A DNA stretch of 64,000 nucleotides from Flavobacterium tagetis (GCF_016735615.1 NZ_JAERSF010000001.1:1240001-1304000); one strand, 5' to 3'. Positions 1-8,025 are shown, numbered from the stretch's first letter. Notes: generated from the letters alone by a model not told the origin. A program made the numbers and translations.

Positions 1-229
1 CGCTTAAACTCTGCAAAAGCAAAGCCATTAAATTACTCATCAATAAAACCCAGACTAAAGTGTATCCGAATTGGCTTCCGCCGGCAATATCAGTCGCCCA
101 GTTTCCTGGATCCATGTAGCCGACACTTACAAGATAAGCGGGGCCTAAGAAGGCTAAAATTTTTCTAAAACCCTTTTTTTTATTTTCTGTAGAAACCGAT
201 TCGTGGACTTCTTCTAAAGATTTGGTCAT
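1..229 (-). CDS. mntH: Nramp-family Mn2+/divalent metal transporter MntH, N-terminal fragment
   Basis: Proton-coupled inner-membrane importer of Mn2+ and other divalent metals. Only the first 76 codons lie in the window; the gene runs off the left edge. Reading the minus strand from the ATG at 229 gives a short charged N-terminus, then [20 protein letters not shown]. The DPGN in transmembrane helix 1 is the signature metal-binding motif of Nramp proteins. The start is well placed: a TAnnTTTG -7 element lies about 20 nt upstream, and a perfect 18-bp palindrome precedes the -33 element, which suggests metal-dependent repression. The upstream neighbour on the same strand is a Fur-family gene, but the promoter in the 74-bp gap suggests separate transcription. 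MntH rather than another Nramp member is inferred from family prevalence. Confidence 0.93.
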   Translation of the reverse strand, partial: MTKSLEEVHESVSTENKKKGFRKILAFLGPAYLVSVGYMDPGNWATDIAGGSQFGYTLVWVLLMSNLMALLLQSLS

Positions 230-248
230 TGTAAAAGTATTGTTTTCA

Positions 249-302
249 CAAATATAGAGAAAAATTATATTCGCGAAACAATATTTTTAGACGAGTCTAA
301 AA
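249..302 (-). promoter_or_regulatory. mntH promoter with upstream 18-bp palindromic operator candidate
   Basis: On the minus strand, TATATTTG at 256-249 fits the Bacteroidota -7 consensus TAnnTTTG. A TTG at 281-279 lies 22 nt upstream, within the 17-23 nt spacing known for flavobacterial -33 elements. Just upstream, 285-302 reads TTTTAGACGAGTCTAAAA: two perfect 8-bp arms around a 2-nt centre. The layout resembles operators of DtxR/MntR-type manganese regulators. Which regulator binds is inference. Confidence 0.7.
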
Positions 303-303
303 G

Positions 304-696
304 TTAAATGTTAGAATTTAAACAATTCGGGCATAATCCAGATAACGTAAAATTGATTTCGTTCACTTTGTAATTGTGCGGCATAATGTAACTTGGCTTA
401 ACTGTTTCAAGGCATGTAATCTCATGACAATTCTCACAGCTAAAATGCGCATGATTGTGAATATGCACGCGCTGATGCGAATGGTTGCATTTGGCATACT
501 TTACCGTTCCGTCAAGATTCGAAATTTTATGAATGACATCTTCATTAATCAAACGGTCCAAAATTCTGTAAATAGTAACGCGATCGCACAAATCATTTAA
601 TTGTTTCTGAATTTCGGTATGCGAAAGAGCCGTTTTAGATTTTTCAAACACCTCTAAAACAGCCGTCTTTGCTGCGGTATTACGTGTAGTTTTCAT
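304..696 (-). CDS. Fur-family transcriptional repressor (Zur-like)
   Basis: Metal-responsive DNA-binding repressor of 130 aa. The N-terminal half is a winged helix: residues about 26-60 contain SHTEIQKQL and the recognition-helix segment DRVTIYRILDRL. A His-rich stretch (H78, H80, H82, H84) follows, then two structural zinc pairs, C87/C90 (CENC) and C122/C125 (CPNC), as in the Fur/Zur/PerR superfamily. It is slightly shorter than typical Fur (about 140-150 aa). It is divergent from merC and a thioredoxin-reductase-like gene, with two TGCAACAA-type palindromes in the shared intergenic region, so it probably controls that pair and itself. A TACATTTG element at 783-776 could be its own -7 box. 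Zur rather than Fur or PerR specificity is inferred from context. Confidence 0.9.
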   Translation of the reverse strand: MKTTRNTAAKTAVLEVFEKSKTALSHTEIQKQLNDLCDRVTIYRILDRLINEDVIHKISNLDGTVKYAKCNHSHQRVHIHNHAHFSCENCHEITCLETVKPSYIMPHNYKVNEINFTLSGLCPNCLNSNI

Positions 697-719
697 TTTT
701 TACGAAATTAAAATTTAAA

Positions 720-783
720 CGCAACAATGTTGCAATTGATAAAATTGTATATATTTGCAACAAAATTGCATTAAGCAAATGTA
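720..783 (+). promoter_or_regulatory. divergent promoter with two tandem Fur/Zur-type palindromes
   Basis: For merC, TTG at 730-732 and TATATTTG at 750-757 form a promoter with a 17-nt spacer. Two 15-bp palindromes overlap it: CGCAACAATGTTGCA at 720-734 covers the -33 element, and TGCAACAAAATTGCA at 756-770 touches the end of the -7 element. Their centres are 36 bp apart. On the opposite strand TACATTTG (783-776) could drive the Fur-family gene. Binding of both boxes by the adjacent regulator is inference. Confidence 0.7.
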
Positions 784-789
784 CATGAA

Positions 790-1143
790 ATGAAGAAAAT
801 AAGCACATCCTTTTACGATATTTTAGGAATTTCAAGCGCGACCATCTGTTTGGTTCACTGCTTGATTTTTCCTCTTTTGACAATCCTTCCATTAGGACTG
901 AGTCACAATCCAATTATAGATTTACTATTTGCTTCGATAGGTTTATTTGCAATTCTCAAAATTATAAAAAAATCAGCTCTTTTGGTATCGTCCATTTTAG
1001 TTGTTTCAATGGCACTTATTTGGATTAGTGTTTTGACAGAACTTTTATTAGACATTCATTTAGATTTGATTTATTTCGGAGGATTCGGAATGATCATCGG
1101 GCATTTGATCAATTACAAATTACATAGAAATCAAAATCATTAA
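790..1143 (+). CDS. MerC-domain membrane protein
   Basis: Small inner-membrane protein of 117 aa with four predicted transmembrane segments. The first contains SSATICLVHCLIFPLL, which matches the MerC pattern with paired metal-thiol cysteines (here in TICLVHC). MerC proteins were first described as mercury importers, but stand-alone MerC-domain proteins are common in Bacteroidota without a mer operon. No merA or merR is seen here. The start follows a well-formed promoter, and the reductase-like gene begins 10 bp downstream, so the two are one operon. Association with a Zur-like gene and palindromes points to soft-metal or zinc homeostasis rather than mercury resistance; this is inference. Confidence 0.85.
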   Translation: MKKISTSFYDILGISSATICLVHCLIFPLLTILPLGLSHNPIIDLLFASIGLFAILKIIKKSALLVSSILVVSMALIWISVLTELLLDIHLDLIYFGGFGMIIGHLINYKLHRNQNH

Positions 1144-1153
1144 AAATAGAAAG

Positions 1154-2059
1154 ATGGAACAGAAGCATTTTGAAGTGATTATCATTGGGGGCAGCTACAG
1201 CGGATTGTCTGCAACAATGAGTTTAGGACGCTCTTTGCGTCAGGTTTTAGTTATCGACAGCGGTCTGCCATGTAACAGACAAACACCGCATTCTCATAAT
1301 TTTATTACGCAGGACGGTGAAAAGCCAGCGGTTATTTCGGCGAAAGCCAAATTGCAAGTAGACATTTATAAAACGGTTCAATTCTATAACGGACTTGCTG
1401 TGAAAGCGCTTAAAACAGAAAACGGTTTCGAAATTACAACCGAATCTGGAGCTGTTTTTACTTCAAGAAAAGTATTGTTTGCAACGGGAGTTAAAGATTT
1501 ACTGCCAGAAATTGAAGGTTTTGCTGCCTGTTGGGGAATTTCGGTTTTGCATTGTCCGTATTGTCATGGTTATGAAGTTAAAAACGAAAAAACGGCGATT
1601 ATAGCCAATGGAGAAATGGGATTTGAATATGCCAAACTAATTTCCAATTGGACAAAAGACTTAAGATTGTGTACCAACGGAAAATTGGAATTGACTTCAG
1701 AACAAACTGAAATACTCAAAAAGAATGGAATTCAGATTTTTGAACAAGAAATAGATTCTTTTGAGCATAATGCAGGTTATATTAAAAACATCATTTTTAA
1801 GAACGGAGAAAAAGTTGAGGTAAAAGCGATTTATGCCAAACCACCTTTTGAACAGCATTGTCCAATACCTGAAGTTTTGGGATGTGATATTAGCGAACAA
1901 GGATTGCTGAAAGTAGATGCGATGCAAAAAACAAATATCAAAAGCGTTTTTGCAAGTGGAGATTGTACAACTCAAATGCGATCAGTGGCAATTGCAGTTT
2001 CTACTGGTTCTTTCGCGGGAGCTGTAATAAATAAGGAACTTATTGAAGAAGATTTTTAG
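1154..2059 (+). CDS. thioredoxin-reductase-like FAD/NAD(P)-dependent oxidoreductase
   Basis: Soluble flavoprotein disulfide oxidoreductase of 301 aa, close to bacterial thioredoxin reductase size (about 315). It shows the N-terminal FAD-binding GGSYSG (12-17), the ATG motif (110-112), a redox-active CPYC at 134-137 in the position of the TrxR active site, and the C-terminal ASGDCTTQMRSVAIAVSTGS segment that closes the FAD site. Upstream arm residues LPCNRQTPHSHNF resemble the subgroup often labelled simply NAD(P)/FAD-dependent oxidoreductase. The NADPH-binding GxGxxA between the halves is degenerate (ANGEMGFEYA), so cofactor use is uncertain. It is the second gene of the merC operon. A dithiol-reducing partner for MerC or its metal is plausible but unproven; a true housekeeping TrxB is presumably elsewhere. 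Confidence 0.85.
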   Translation: MEQKHFEVIIIGGSYSGLSATMSLGRSLRQVLVIDSGLPCNRQTPHSHNFITQDGEKPAVISAKAKLQVDIYKTVQFYNGLAVKALKTENGFEITTESGAVFTSRKVLFATGVKDLLPEIEGFAACWGISVLHCPYCHGYEVKNEKTAIIANGEMGFEYAKLISNWTKDLRLCTNGKLELTSEQTEILKKNGIQIFEQEIDSFEHNAGYIKNIIFKNGEKVEVKAIYAKPPFEQHCPIPEVLGCDISEQGLLKVDAMQKTNIKSVFASGDCTTQMRSVAIAVSTGSFAGAVINKELIEEDF

Positions 2060-2075
2060 TCAATAGGAAAGAGTA

Positions 2076-2147
2076 TTAAACCATATAAGTTATATAAGTT
2101 TATTTTAGCACGAACTTAAATTATCTTATATAACTTATATGGTTTAA
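2076..2147. repeat. perfect inverted repeat, 23-bp arms
   Basis: Arms 2076-2098 and 2125-2147 are perfectly complementary (AAACCATATAAG core) around a 26-nt loop. The left arm contains ATATAAG twice at a 9-bp step. The first 18 nt of the arm recur at 40994-41011 in another intergenic region, so this is a dispersed repeat. It lies after the reductase-like gene and may act as an mRNA 3'-end hairpin, but the tract after the right arm is A-rich on this strand, so a classical terminator is not supported. Confidence 0.8.
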
Positions 2148-2250
2148 AAAATATAACATATTGAATTCAATCAGTTTGAAAATTTTTGTTTTAAGAATAA
2201 TTATTTGTCAAATTTAATTTTTAGTTTTGTCTAAATTTAATTTTATAATA

Positions 2251-4503
2251 ATGAAATATTTATTTTTGACAATATTAATAATTTCAGCTAAAAGCCTCTA
2301 TTCGCAAAATATCTCAGGAAAAATCGAATCATCAATTCCTGCAGGTCAGGAAATTAATGTTGCTTTATTAAATACAAACTTTAAAACAAAAACTGATTCT
2401 CTAGGATTTTATAAACTCGAAAATATTCCGAAAGGGAATTATAGAATAAATGTAACCTCGACTGGATTCAAACCCATAACCCAAAGAATTTCTGTTTTAG
2501 AAAATGAAAATCTGAATCTCGATTTTGAATTAGAGGAAGATCAAAACGAATTGAACGAAGTTGTGGTTTCTGGAACTTTAAAACCTGTAAAAAGATTAGA
2601 AAGTGCCGTTCCGGTTGAGGTTTATTCGCCAGTTTTCTTCAAGAAAAATCCAACGTCAAGCATTTACGATGCGCTTCAAAACATAAATGGCGTCCGTCCT
2701 CAACTGAATTGTGGAGTTTGTAATACTGGAGATATTCACATAAATGGATTGGAAGGTCCCTACACTTTGGTTATGATTGACGGGATGCCAATTGTAAGCA
2801 GTCTGTCGACGGTTTATGGTTTGTCAGGAATTCCGAATTCTCTGGTGGAACGAATTGAGATTGTGAAAGGTCCAGCTTCGTCTCTTTACGGAAGTGAAGC
2901 GGTTGGAGGTTTAATCAACATCATTACTAAAAACCCGACTAACGCACCCGTTTTTTCTGCAGATTATTTTACGACTTCTTATTTTGAAAGCAATCTCGAT
3001 TTGGGGATGAAGTTTAATGTGGGCAAAAAAGCAATTTCTCTTATTGGTGTTAATTACTTCAACTACGATCAGGTTATCGATAAAGACAATGACAATTTTA
3101 CTGATGTTACGCTTTCTGAACGTATTTCGGTTTTTAATAAATGGAGTTTTCAGAGAAATCATAATCGCCTTTTTACGATCGCTGCACGCGGAATGTATGA
3201 AGATCGTTGGGGTGGAGACATTCGTTGGGAGAAAAAATATCGCGGCGGCGATGAAATTTACGGTGAAAGCATTTATACCAAAAGAGCTGAATTAATTGGA
3301 AGTTACCAATTGCCGTTTGAAGAAAAATTGATGCTTTCGTTCTCTGGAAATGTTCATTATCAAGACAGCCGTTATGGAACAACATCTTACATAGCCAATC
3401 AGAAAATTGGATTCTTGCAGCTGACATGGGATAAAAAAATAGGTCGAAACGATTTGCTGGCAGGAATTGCAAGCCGATATACGTATTATGATGATAATAC
3501 GCCTGCAACCAAAGAAGCTGAAAATACTTGGCTTCCAGGAATTTTTGTTCAGGACGAAATTACGTTTTCTCCAAAAAGCCAAGTCTTGCTAGGAATGCGT
3601 TACGATTACAATTCTGTTCATGGATCTATTTTTACACCGCGATTTGCTTACAGATTTAAGGCAAACGAAAACACGATTTTTAGATTAAACGCTGGAACTG
3701 GATTTAGAGTTGTGAATTTATTTACCGAAGATCATGCGGCGCTAACGGGTTCGCGAGATGTTATCATTAAAAACGATTTAAAACCCGAACAATCTGTAAA
3801 CGTGAATTTGAATTATATTCAGAAAATCAATTTCGGAAACGGAACCTTTATGGGAATTGAAACAACTGCTTTTTATACGAGATTCAGCAATAAGATTATT
3901 TCAGATTACGAAACCAATCCAAACGAAATTATCTACGACAATATTGATGGTTATGCGTTAAGTCAAGGAATTAGTACGAATATCGATCTTAATTTTCCGT
4001 CGGGATTAAAGTTTATAGTCGGAGCAACAGTTTTGGACAATAAAAATGTGGAAAACGGAATTTCTGAAAGACCTTTTTTGACGGAGAATTTCACTGCAAC
4101 ATGGAGTGTTTCATACAAAATTCAACCTTGGAATTTATCAATGGATTATACTGGAAATGTTTACAGTCCGATGAAATTGCCTTTGTTGAGCGAAACGGAT
4201 CCTAGAAGTCCAAATTCACCTTGGTATAGTATTCAAAACATTCAGTTTACCTATTCAGGATGGAAAGATTTCGAAGTTTATGGTGGCATCAAAAATCTAC
4301 TGAATTTCACTCCAAAACAGAATAATCCGTTTTTGATTTCGAGAACAAATGATCCTTTTGATAAAAATGTGCAATATGATTCGGCAGGAAAAGTATTAGT
4401 AACACCAGATAATCCATACGGTTTGACATTTGATACGACTTATGTTTATGGACAGAATCAAACTATTCGAGGATTTTTGGGATTGCGATATACTTTTAGG
4501 TGA
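2251..4503 (+). CDS. TonB-dependent outer-membrane receptor with carboxypeptidase-like domain
   Basis: Outer-membrane active-transport receptor of 750 aa from the preferred ATG at 2251, which starts the signal peptide MKYLFLTILIISAKSLYSQ; a TTG 24 nt upstream is less likely. Residues about 20-105 form the CarboxypepD_reg-like domain common in Bacteroidota, followed by a TonB-box-like region (NELNEVVVSG). The plug (about 120-235) has DIHINGLEGPYTLVMIDGMP and ends in GPASSLYGSEAVGGLINIIT; the rest is a beta-barrel ending in aromatic YTFR. The plug holds an unusual NCGVCNTGD dithiol that could bind soft metal. The merC neighbourhood fits metal transport, but the ligand is unknown. TAGTTTTG at 2222-2229 is a possible -7 element. 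There is no SusD partner. Confidence 0.92.
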   Translation: MKYLFLTILIISAKSLYSQNISGKIESSIPAGQEINVALLNTNFKTKTDSLGFYKLENIPKGNYRINVTSTGFKPITQRISVLENENLNLDFELEEDQNELNEVVVSGTLKPVKRLESAVPVEVYSPVFFKKNPTSSIYDALQNINGVRPQLNCGVCNTGDIHINGLEGPYTLVMIDGMPIVSSLSTVYGLSGIPNSLVERIEIVKGPASSLYGSEAVGGLINIITKNPTNAPVFSADYFTTSYFESNLDLGMKFNVGKKAISLIGVNYFNYDQVIDKDNDNFTDVTLSERISVFNKWSFQRNHNRLFTIAARGMYEDRWGGDIRWEKKYRGGDEIYGESIYTKRAELIGSYQLPFEEKLMLSFSGNVHYQDSRYGTTSYIANQKIGFLQLTWDKKIGRNDLLAGIASRYTYYDDNTPATKEAENTWLPGIFVQDEITFSPKSQVLLGMRYDYNSVHGSIFTPRFAYRFKANENTIFRLNAGTGFRVVNLFTEDHAALTGSRDVIIKNDLKPEQSVNVNLNYIQKINFGNGTFMGIETTAFYTRFSNKIISDYETNPNEIIYDNIDGYALSQGISTNIDLNFPSGLKFIVGATVLDNKNVENGISERPFLTENFTATWSVSYKIQPWNLSMDYTGNVYSPMKLPLLSETDPRSPNSPWYSIQNIQFTYSGWKDFEVYGGIKNLLNFTPKQNNPFLISRTNDPFDKNVQYDSAGKVLVTPDNPYGLTFDTTYVYGQNQTIRGFLGLRYTFR

Positions 4504-4513
4504 TTAATTTTTT

Positions 4514-4642
4514 AACACATAGAAACATAGTTTAACTTTGTGTAGAAGAGGCGTTTCACTTGTATCAATTCACATAGCTATGTGTAGAAGCTAGCTTCTT
4601 TTGTAATCTTTAGAAAAGAAAAAATCTATGTTTCTATGTGTT
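4514..4642. repeat. 129-bp MITE-like palindromic element, copy 1
   Basis: Perfect 17-bp terminal inverted repeats (4514-4530 and 4626-4642, core ACACATAGAAACATAG) enclose about 95 bp with two internal palindromes, CACATAGCTATGTG (4571-4584) and one around AAGCTAGCTT. A second copy at 60765-60900 has the same ends, a GCGTTTCACT segment and matching internal palindromes at roughly 75 percent identity by eye. It has no coding capacity, so any mobility would need an outside transposase. Confidence 0.85.
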
Positions 4643-4670
4643 CAAAATTTTTTAGACAGATTGTTTTCGT

Positions 4671-4740
4671 TTGTCACCCTGAGCGAAGTCGAAGGGCGCT
4701 CCAATTTGGAACGGGGCTTCGACTTCGCTCAGCCTAACAA
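4671..4740. repeat. GC-rich inverted repeat (TGAGCGAAGTCGAAG type)
   Basis: Perfect 16-bp arms CTGAGCGAAGTCGAAG (4679-4694) and its complement (4717-4732) extend imperfectly outward to TTGT and ACAA at 4671 and 4740. It is clearly more GC-rich than its surroundings and lies between two genes. Sequences of this kind recur in flavobacterial intergenic regions, but only one copy is in this window. A translated open frame through it is an artefact. Confidence 0.75.
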
Positions 4741-4790
4741 AAAGTATAATTCTTTTAATCTTTGCAATCTGTGGCAAACAAAACAAAAAA

Positions 4791-5255
4791 ATGAAAAAGC
4801 TAGTTCTCCTTATTTTCTTCTTCGGAATAACTTCAACAGGTTTGTGTCAGTTAAAAAGCAGAACTTTTGAAGAAATAGGAGGTTTACAGCAAATTCAAAA
4901 ACGAAAAACCATTGTTTTCATTCATGCCGATTGGTGCCAATTTTGCCAGCGAATGAAAGCCACAACTTTTAAAGATCAGGAAATTATAGAAAAACTAAAT
5001 TCAGATTTCTATTTTATTGATTTCAATGCAGAGGAAAAAAGAGATATCACATTCGCGAATCACACTTTCAAGTACAAGCCGTCAGGAAATAATGTTGGCG
5101 TTCATGAACTGGCTTTGGAGCTTGGAACGATAAACAATCAAATCGCTTATCCGATTTTATGTGTCTTGAATGAGAAGAATGAAATTATCTTTCAATACAA
5201 TAATTATTTGGCTCTAAAAGATTTTAAAGTGTTATTAGAAAATCTGGAAAAGTAA
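4791..5255 (+). CDS. secreted thioredoxin-fold protein
   Basis: Periplasmic thioredoxin-like protein of 154 aa. The ATG start gives a Sec signal peptide (MKKLVLLIFFFGITSTGLCQ), then a thioredoxin fold with the redox motif CQFC at C49-C52 preceded by FIHADW, as in thioredoxin_7/DsbD-gamma-like domains. A cis-proline-like YP occurs late (IAYPILCVLN). Likely role: reduction or exchange of disulfides in exported proteins; substrate unknown. The gene stands alone behind two repeat elements and precedes the lycopene cyclase gene by 18 bp, so the two could be cotranscribed, although a -7-like box precedes the cyclase. Confidence 0.85.
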   Translation: MKKLVLLIFFFGITSTGLCQLKSRTFEEIGGLQQIQKRKTIVFIHADWCQFCQRMKATTFKDQEIIEKLNSDFYFIDFNAEEKRDITFANHTFKYKPSGNNVGVHELALELGTINNQIAYPILCVLNEKNEIIFQYNNYLALKDFKVLLENLEK

Positions 5256-5273
5256 AATTTCTTATTTTTGAGA

Positions 5274-6449
5274 ATGAATTCTTCGCAAATCCCACATTTC
5301 GACTACATTTTTACAGGAACTGGAATGGCATCTTTGATGACGGTTTACAAAATGATTTTGTCTGGAAAGTTCTCTAATAAGTCAATTTTACTTCTAGATC
5401 GGGATTCGAAAAAAATCAACGATAGAACTTGGTGCTTTTGGGAAAAGGAAGAAAACGTTTGGAATTCGATTGTTTCAAAAAAATGGGATTCGGCTTTGTT
5501 TGCCAATAAGAATTTCAAACGCGATTTGGATCTTAAGCCTTATTCGTACAATAAAATTAATGGTTTAGGCTTCTATAATTTCGTTTTCAAGGCTATTTCA
5601 AAACAATCTAATATTACTTTTTTAAAGGAAAAAGTAACCGATATTAACGAACTTGAAACGCATGTTTTTGTCGGGACAGAAGAAAACAGATATACTTGTC
5701 ATTACCTTTTCAATAGTATTTATACTAAGGCTTTCGCCGAAAGGCAAAACAAGTATCCTGTTTTACAACAGCATTTTGTGGGCTGGTTTGTAAAAACTCA
5801 AGAAGAAGTTTTCAATCCGGAAGAAGTCACGTTTATGGATTTTTCGGTTGAACAAAAAGGAAATACAAGATTTATGTATGTTTTGCCAACTTCAAAAACG
5901 GAGGCTTTGGTTGAATATACATTGTTTTCGGAAAAACTTCTTCCGAAAGAAGAATACGAAAACGAAATTCAAATTTATCTGAAGAAGATTGGCGTAAGTC
6001 AATATCAAATTCTTGAAAAAGAGGAGGGAAGCATTCCGATGACCTGTTATCCTTTTTGGGAAAAAAACACAAAACGTGTCCTGAATATTGGTACGGCTGG
6101 CGGTTGGACAAAAGCGAGTACGGGTTACACGTTTAAGAATTCGGATAAAAAATCATCAGATTTGGTGGAATTTATTCAGAACAAAGATTTCCAAATGAAA
6201 GATTTTCATAAAAAATCTAAGTTTTGGTTTTACGATTTATTGCTTTTGGATATTCTTTATCGAAATAATGAACTGGGAAGTTCCATTTTTTCTTCTTTGT
6301 TTAAAAAAGGAAATCCTAGATTGATTTTCAAATTCTTAGATGAAGACACGAGTTTCTTTGAAGATGTTAAAGTTATTTTAAAGTGCCCCAAAATCCCATT
6401 TATTAAAGCGTTATTTAGAGTGATTTTTCTCTCAAATAAATCTAACTAA
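5274..6449 (+). CDS. crtY: lycopene beta-cyclase family protein
   Basis: FAD/NAD(P)-dependent carotenoid cyclase that converts the linear ends of lycopene to beta-rings, a step towards the yellow carotenoids of flavobacteria. It is 391 aa from the ATG at 5274 (a TTG 6 nt upstream is less likely). N-terminal Rossmann motif FTGTGMASL (about 12-20) and the family signature DRTWCFWE (about 49-56) are present, plus a later GTAGGWTKASTGYTF stretch typical of CrtY/CrtL cyclases. No other crt gene is adjacent, so the pathway is split across the genome. TATTTTTG at 5263-5270 fits the -7 consensus and would start transcription essentially at the ATG. Symbol assigned by family. Confidence 0.85.
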   Translation: MNSSQIPHFDYIFTGTGMASLMTVYKMILSGKFSNKSILLLDRDSKKINDRTWCFWEKEENVWNSIVSKKWDSALFANKNFKRDLDLKPYSYNKINGLGFYNFVFKAISKQSNITFLKEKVTDINELETHVFVGTEENRYTCHYLFNSIYTKAFAERQNKYPVLQQHFVGWFVKTQEEVFNPEEVTFMDFSVEQKGNTRFMYVLPTSKTEALVEYTLFSEKLLPKEEYENEIQIYLKKIGVSQYQILEKEEGSIPMTCYPFWEKNTKRVLNIGTAGGWTKASTGYTFKNSDKKSSDLVEFIQNKDFQMKDFHKKSKFWFYDLLLLDILYRNNELGSSIFSSLFKKGNPRLIFKFLDEDTSFFEDVKVILKCPKIPFIKALFRVIFLSNKSN

Positions 6450-6461
6450 AAAACGTAATCA

Positions 6462-7259
6462 TTGAAAACCATTACTTCATTATTCAGTTTCTTTTTTACT
6501 CTTTTATCGTTCGCACAGGTTTCGACAAACAAGGCACATGATGCAATTGTGGAGGAATTTTTAACCAATTGTGCCGAAAAACACAATTATATATTTGAAA
6601 TGACCGAATGGCAAGATTGTCTTGATCAAGGTTTGAAAAAAGATAGTACTGTTGCATATCTATGGCAACAGAAAGCAATGCCATATTTTAAGTGCAAAAA
6701 GTATGAAGTTGGAATGCCTTATTTAGATAAAGCAGTATTGTATGATAAAGAACGATGGCTTTCTTATCGTGCTTTTATGAAATGCATTTTTTCGCATGAG
6801 TATAAAGATGCGATCGTAGACTTTGATGAAGCCATAAAACTATACGGAAATAGTTATGTTATGGATCATTCGTTCAATTTTTATAAAGGACTCTGTTATC
6901 TTCAGCTGAACGAATACGAAAAAGCAGAAAGGCTTTTTGATGAATATGTAAATGATATTTACAAAAATCGTCAGCAGTTAGAGCATCCGACGGCATATTT
7001 TTATCAGGCAATTGCCAAATATGAACTCAAAAAATGGGATGAAGCGATTGCTACTTTTGATAAAGCATTGAAAATCTATCCTGAATTTTCAGATGCTAAA
7101 TATTACAAAGCTATTTGTTGGCTTAAACAAGGAAAGTCCCGCGATGAAGCTGTCGCTTTGGTAGGTATTGCTAGAGAAGATGCTGCTAAAGGTTTTTCAA
7201 TTAACGAGGACAATACGATTTACGAAACATACCCGTATCAAAAGAAATTTGGTAATTAG
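6462..7259 (+). CDS. secreted TPR-repeat protein with TTG start
   Basis: Exported tetratricopeptide protein of 265 aa, probably periplasmic; function unknown. The signal peptide (KTITSLFSFFFTLLSFAQ) begins immediately after an in-frame TAA at 6456-6458, so the TTG at 6462 is the only start that keeps it; the first internal Met is about 45 residues in. TPR-like helices appear at roughly 60-130 and more clearly at 130-235 (EYEKAERLFDEYV, KWDEAIATFDKALKIYPEFSDAKYYKAI). It follows the cyclase by 12 bp on the same strand, so cotranscription is likely, but no functional link is evident. Confidence 0.8.
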   Translation: MKTITSLFSFFFTLLSFAQVSTNKAHDAIVEEFLTNCAEKHNYIFEMTEWQDCLDQGLKKDSTVAYLWQQKAMPYFKCKKYEVGMPYLDKAVLYDKERWLSYRAFMKCIFSHEYKDAIVDFDEAIKLYGNSYVMDHSFNFYKGLCYLQLNEYEKAERLFDEYVNDIYKNRQQLEHPTAYFYQAIAKYELKKWDEAIATFDKALKIYPEFSDAKYYKAICWLKQGKSRDEAVALVGIAREDAAKGFSINEDNTIYETYPYQKKFGN

Positions 7260-7451
7260 TATTTTATAATCGCAAAAAATAGTTGATAGCCTAAAAAATA
7301 CGGTTTTTATTAAAATAAAATGTCTTATTGTTTCATTCTAACGACTTTCAAGGGTAGTTATAGATTTTATATTTCATTTAGATTTGTTCATTGTCTAAAG
7401 GCGCATTATGTCTCTTATTATAGGCAGTTAACGATTTGTAAATTAATAAAA

Positions 7452-7886
7452 ATGACTAAGCATCTAAAATTTGATGTCGAAACAGAGTCAATAGCTGAAA
7501 TCTGTAAAGCACTCGGTCATCCAACCAGAGTTCAAATTTTGACTCTTCTTTGGAAAAGAGATAAAAGAACTTGTGGCGAAATAGTTGAATTAATTCCATC
7601 GGCACAATCAACTATATCAAAGCATTTGTTAGAATTAAAAAAAGCACATCTTGTTACTATACAAAATGCAGGCAAAAAAGTAATTTATTCCATTGATCTT
7701 GATAGCATACAAATACTTAGAAAATATTTGACGAGCTATCTTTCAACAATTGAAATTCCTGAAGAAAATAAGACAACGGTTTTAACCACTAGGCATAAAG
7801 CAAGAGGAATTAAGCGTCATTTAAAGCAATATAATTATCAATTTCCGAATAAAAAAACAAAGCAAGAAATGTTAGAGATTGTTTAA
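7452..7886 (+). CDS. ArsR-family helix-turn-helix regulator
   Basis: DNA-binding regulator of 144 aa from the ATG at 7452; the 44-residue in-frame extension upstream does not look like protein. The winged-helix domain spans about 15-95, with ALGHPTRVQIL and recognition helix STISKHLLELKKAHLV. A CGEI cysteine lies near helix 3, but the classical ELCVCDL metal site is absent, so sensing may be redox-based or need other residues. The basic C-terminal tail (KHKARGIKRHLKQ) is unusual. TAGATTTG at 7379-7386 is a possible -7 box. It lies upstream of the bacilliredoxin gene, but no target can be assigned. Confidence 0.85.
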   Translation: MTKHLKFDVETESIAEICKALGHPTRVQILTLLWKRDKRTCGEIVELIPSAQSTISKHLLELKKAHLVTIQNAGKKVIYSIDLDSIQILRKYLTSYLSTIEIPEENKTTVLTTRHKARGIKRHLKQYNYQFPNKKTKQEMLEIV

Positions 7887-7984
7887 AATCTACTTAAGCT
7901 GATGGGTTTTCATTCGAAATAAAATTATTATTGAACTATAACAAAACTTTATACTTCAAAGTAACTAGTTGCGAGTAAACTTTG

Positions 7985-7992
7985 TAACTTTG
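7985..7992 (+). promoter_or_regulatory. -7 promoter element for brxA
   Basis: TAACTTTG matches TAnnTTTG exactly, 33 nt upstream of the bacilliredoxin ATG. No TTG lies at the usual 17-23 nt spacing (the nearest is 13 nt away), so the -33 element is weak or absent. Confidence 0.5.
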
Positions 7993-8025
7993 CAGTTCAA
8001 AAAGTACAATTTAAAAAACAAGAAT

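Noticed and set aside
241..280. A second inverted repeat above mntH (TGTTTTCAC... and its near-complement)
   Set aside because: Its arms coincide with the -7 and -33 elements and match only imperfectly; the promoter explains them.
680..913. A 77-aa minus-strand frame across the merC start
   Set aside because: Overlaps the divergent promoter and merC antisense; no supportive features.
790..1143. Mercury-resistance operon
   Set aside because: MerC-type protein only; no merA, merR, merT or merP is present.
4628..4870. An 80-aa open frame through the repeats upstream of the thioredoxin gene
   Set aside because: It runs across two inverted-repeat elements and into the signal peptide of the real gene; the composition follows the repeats, not a protein.
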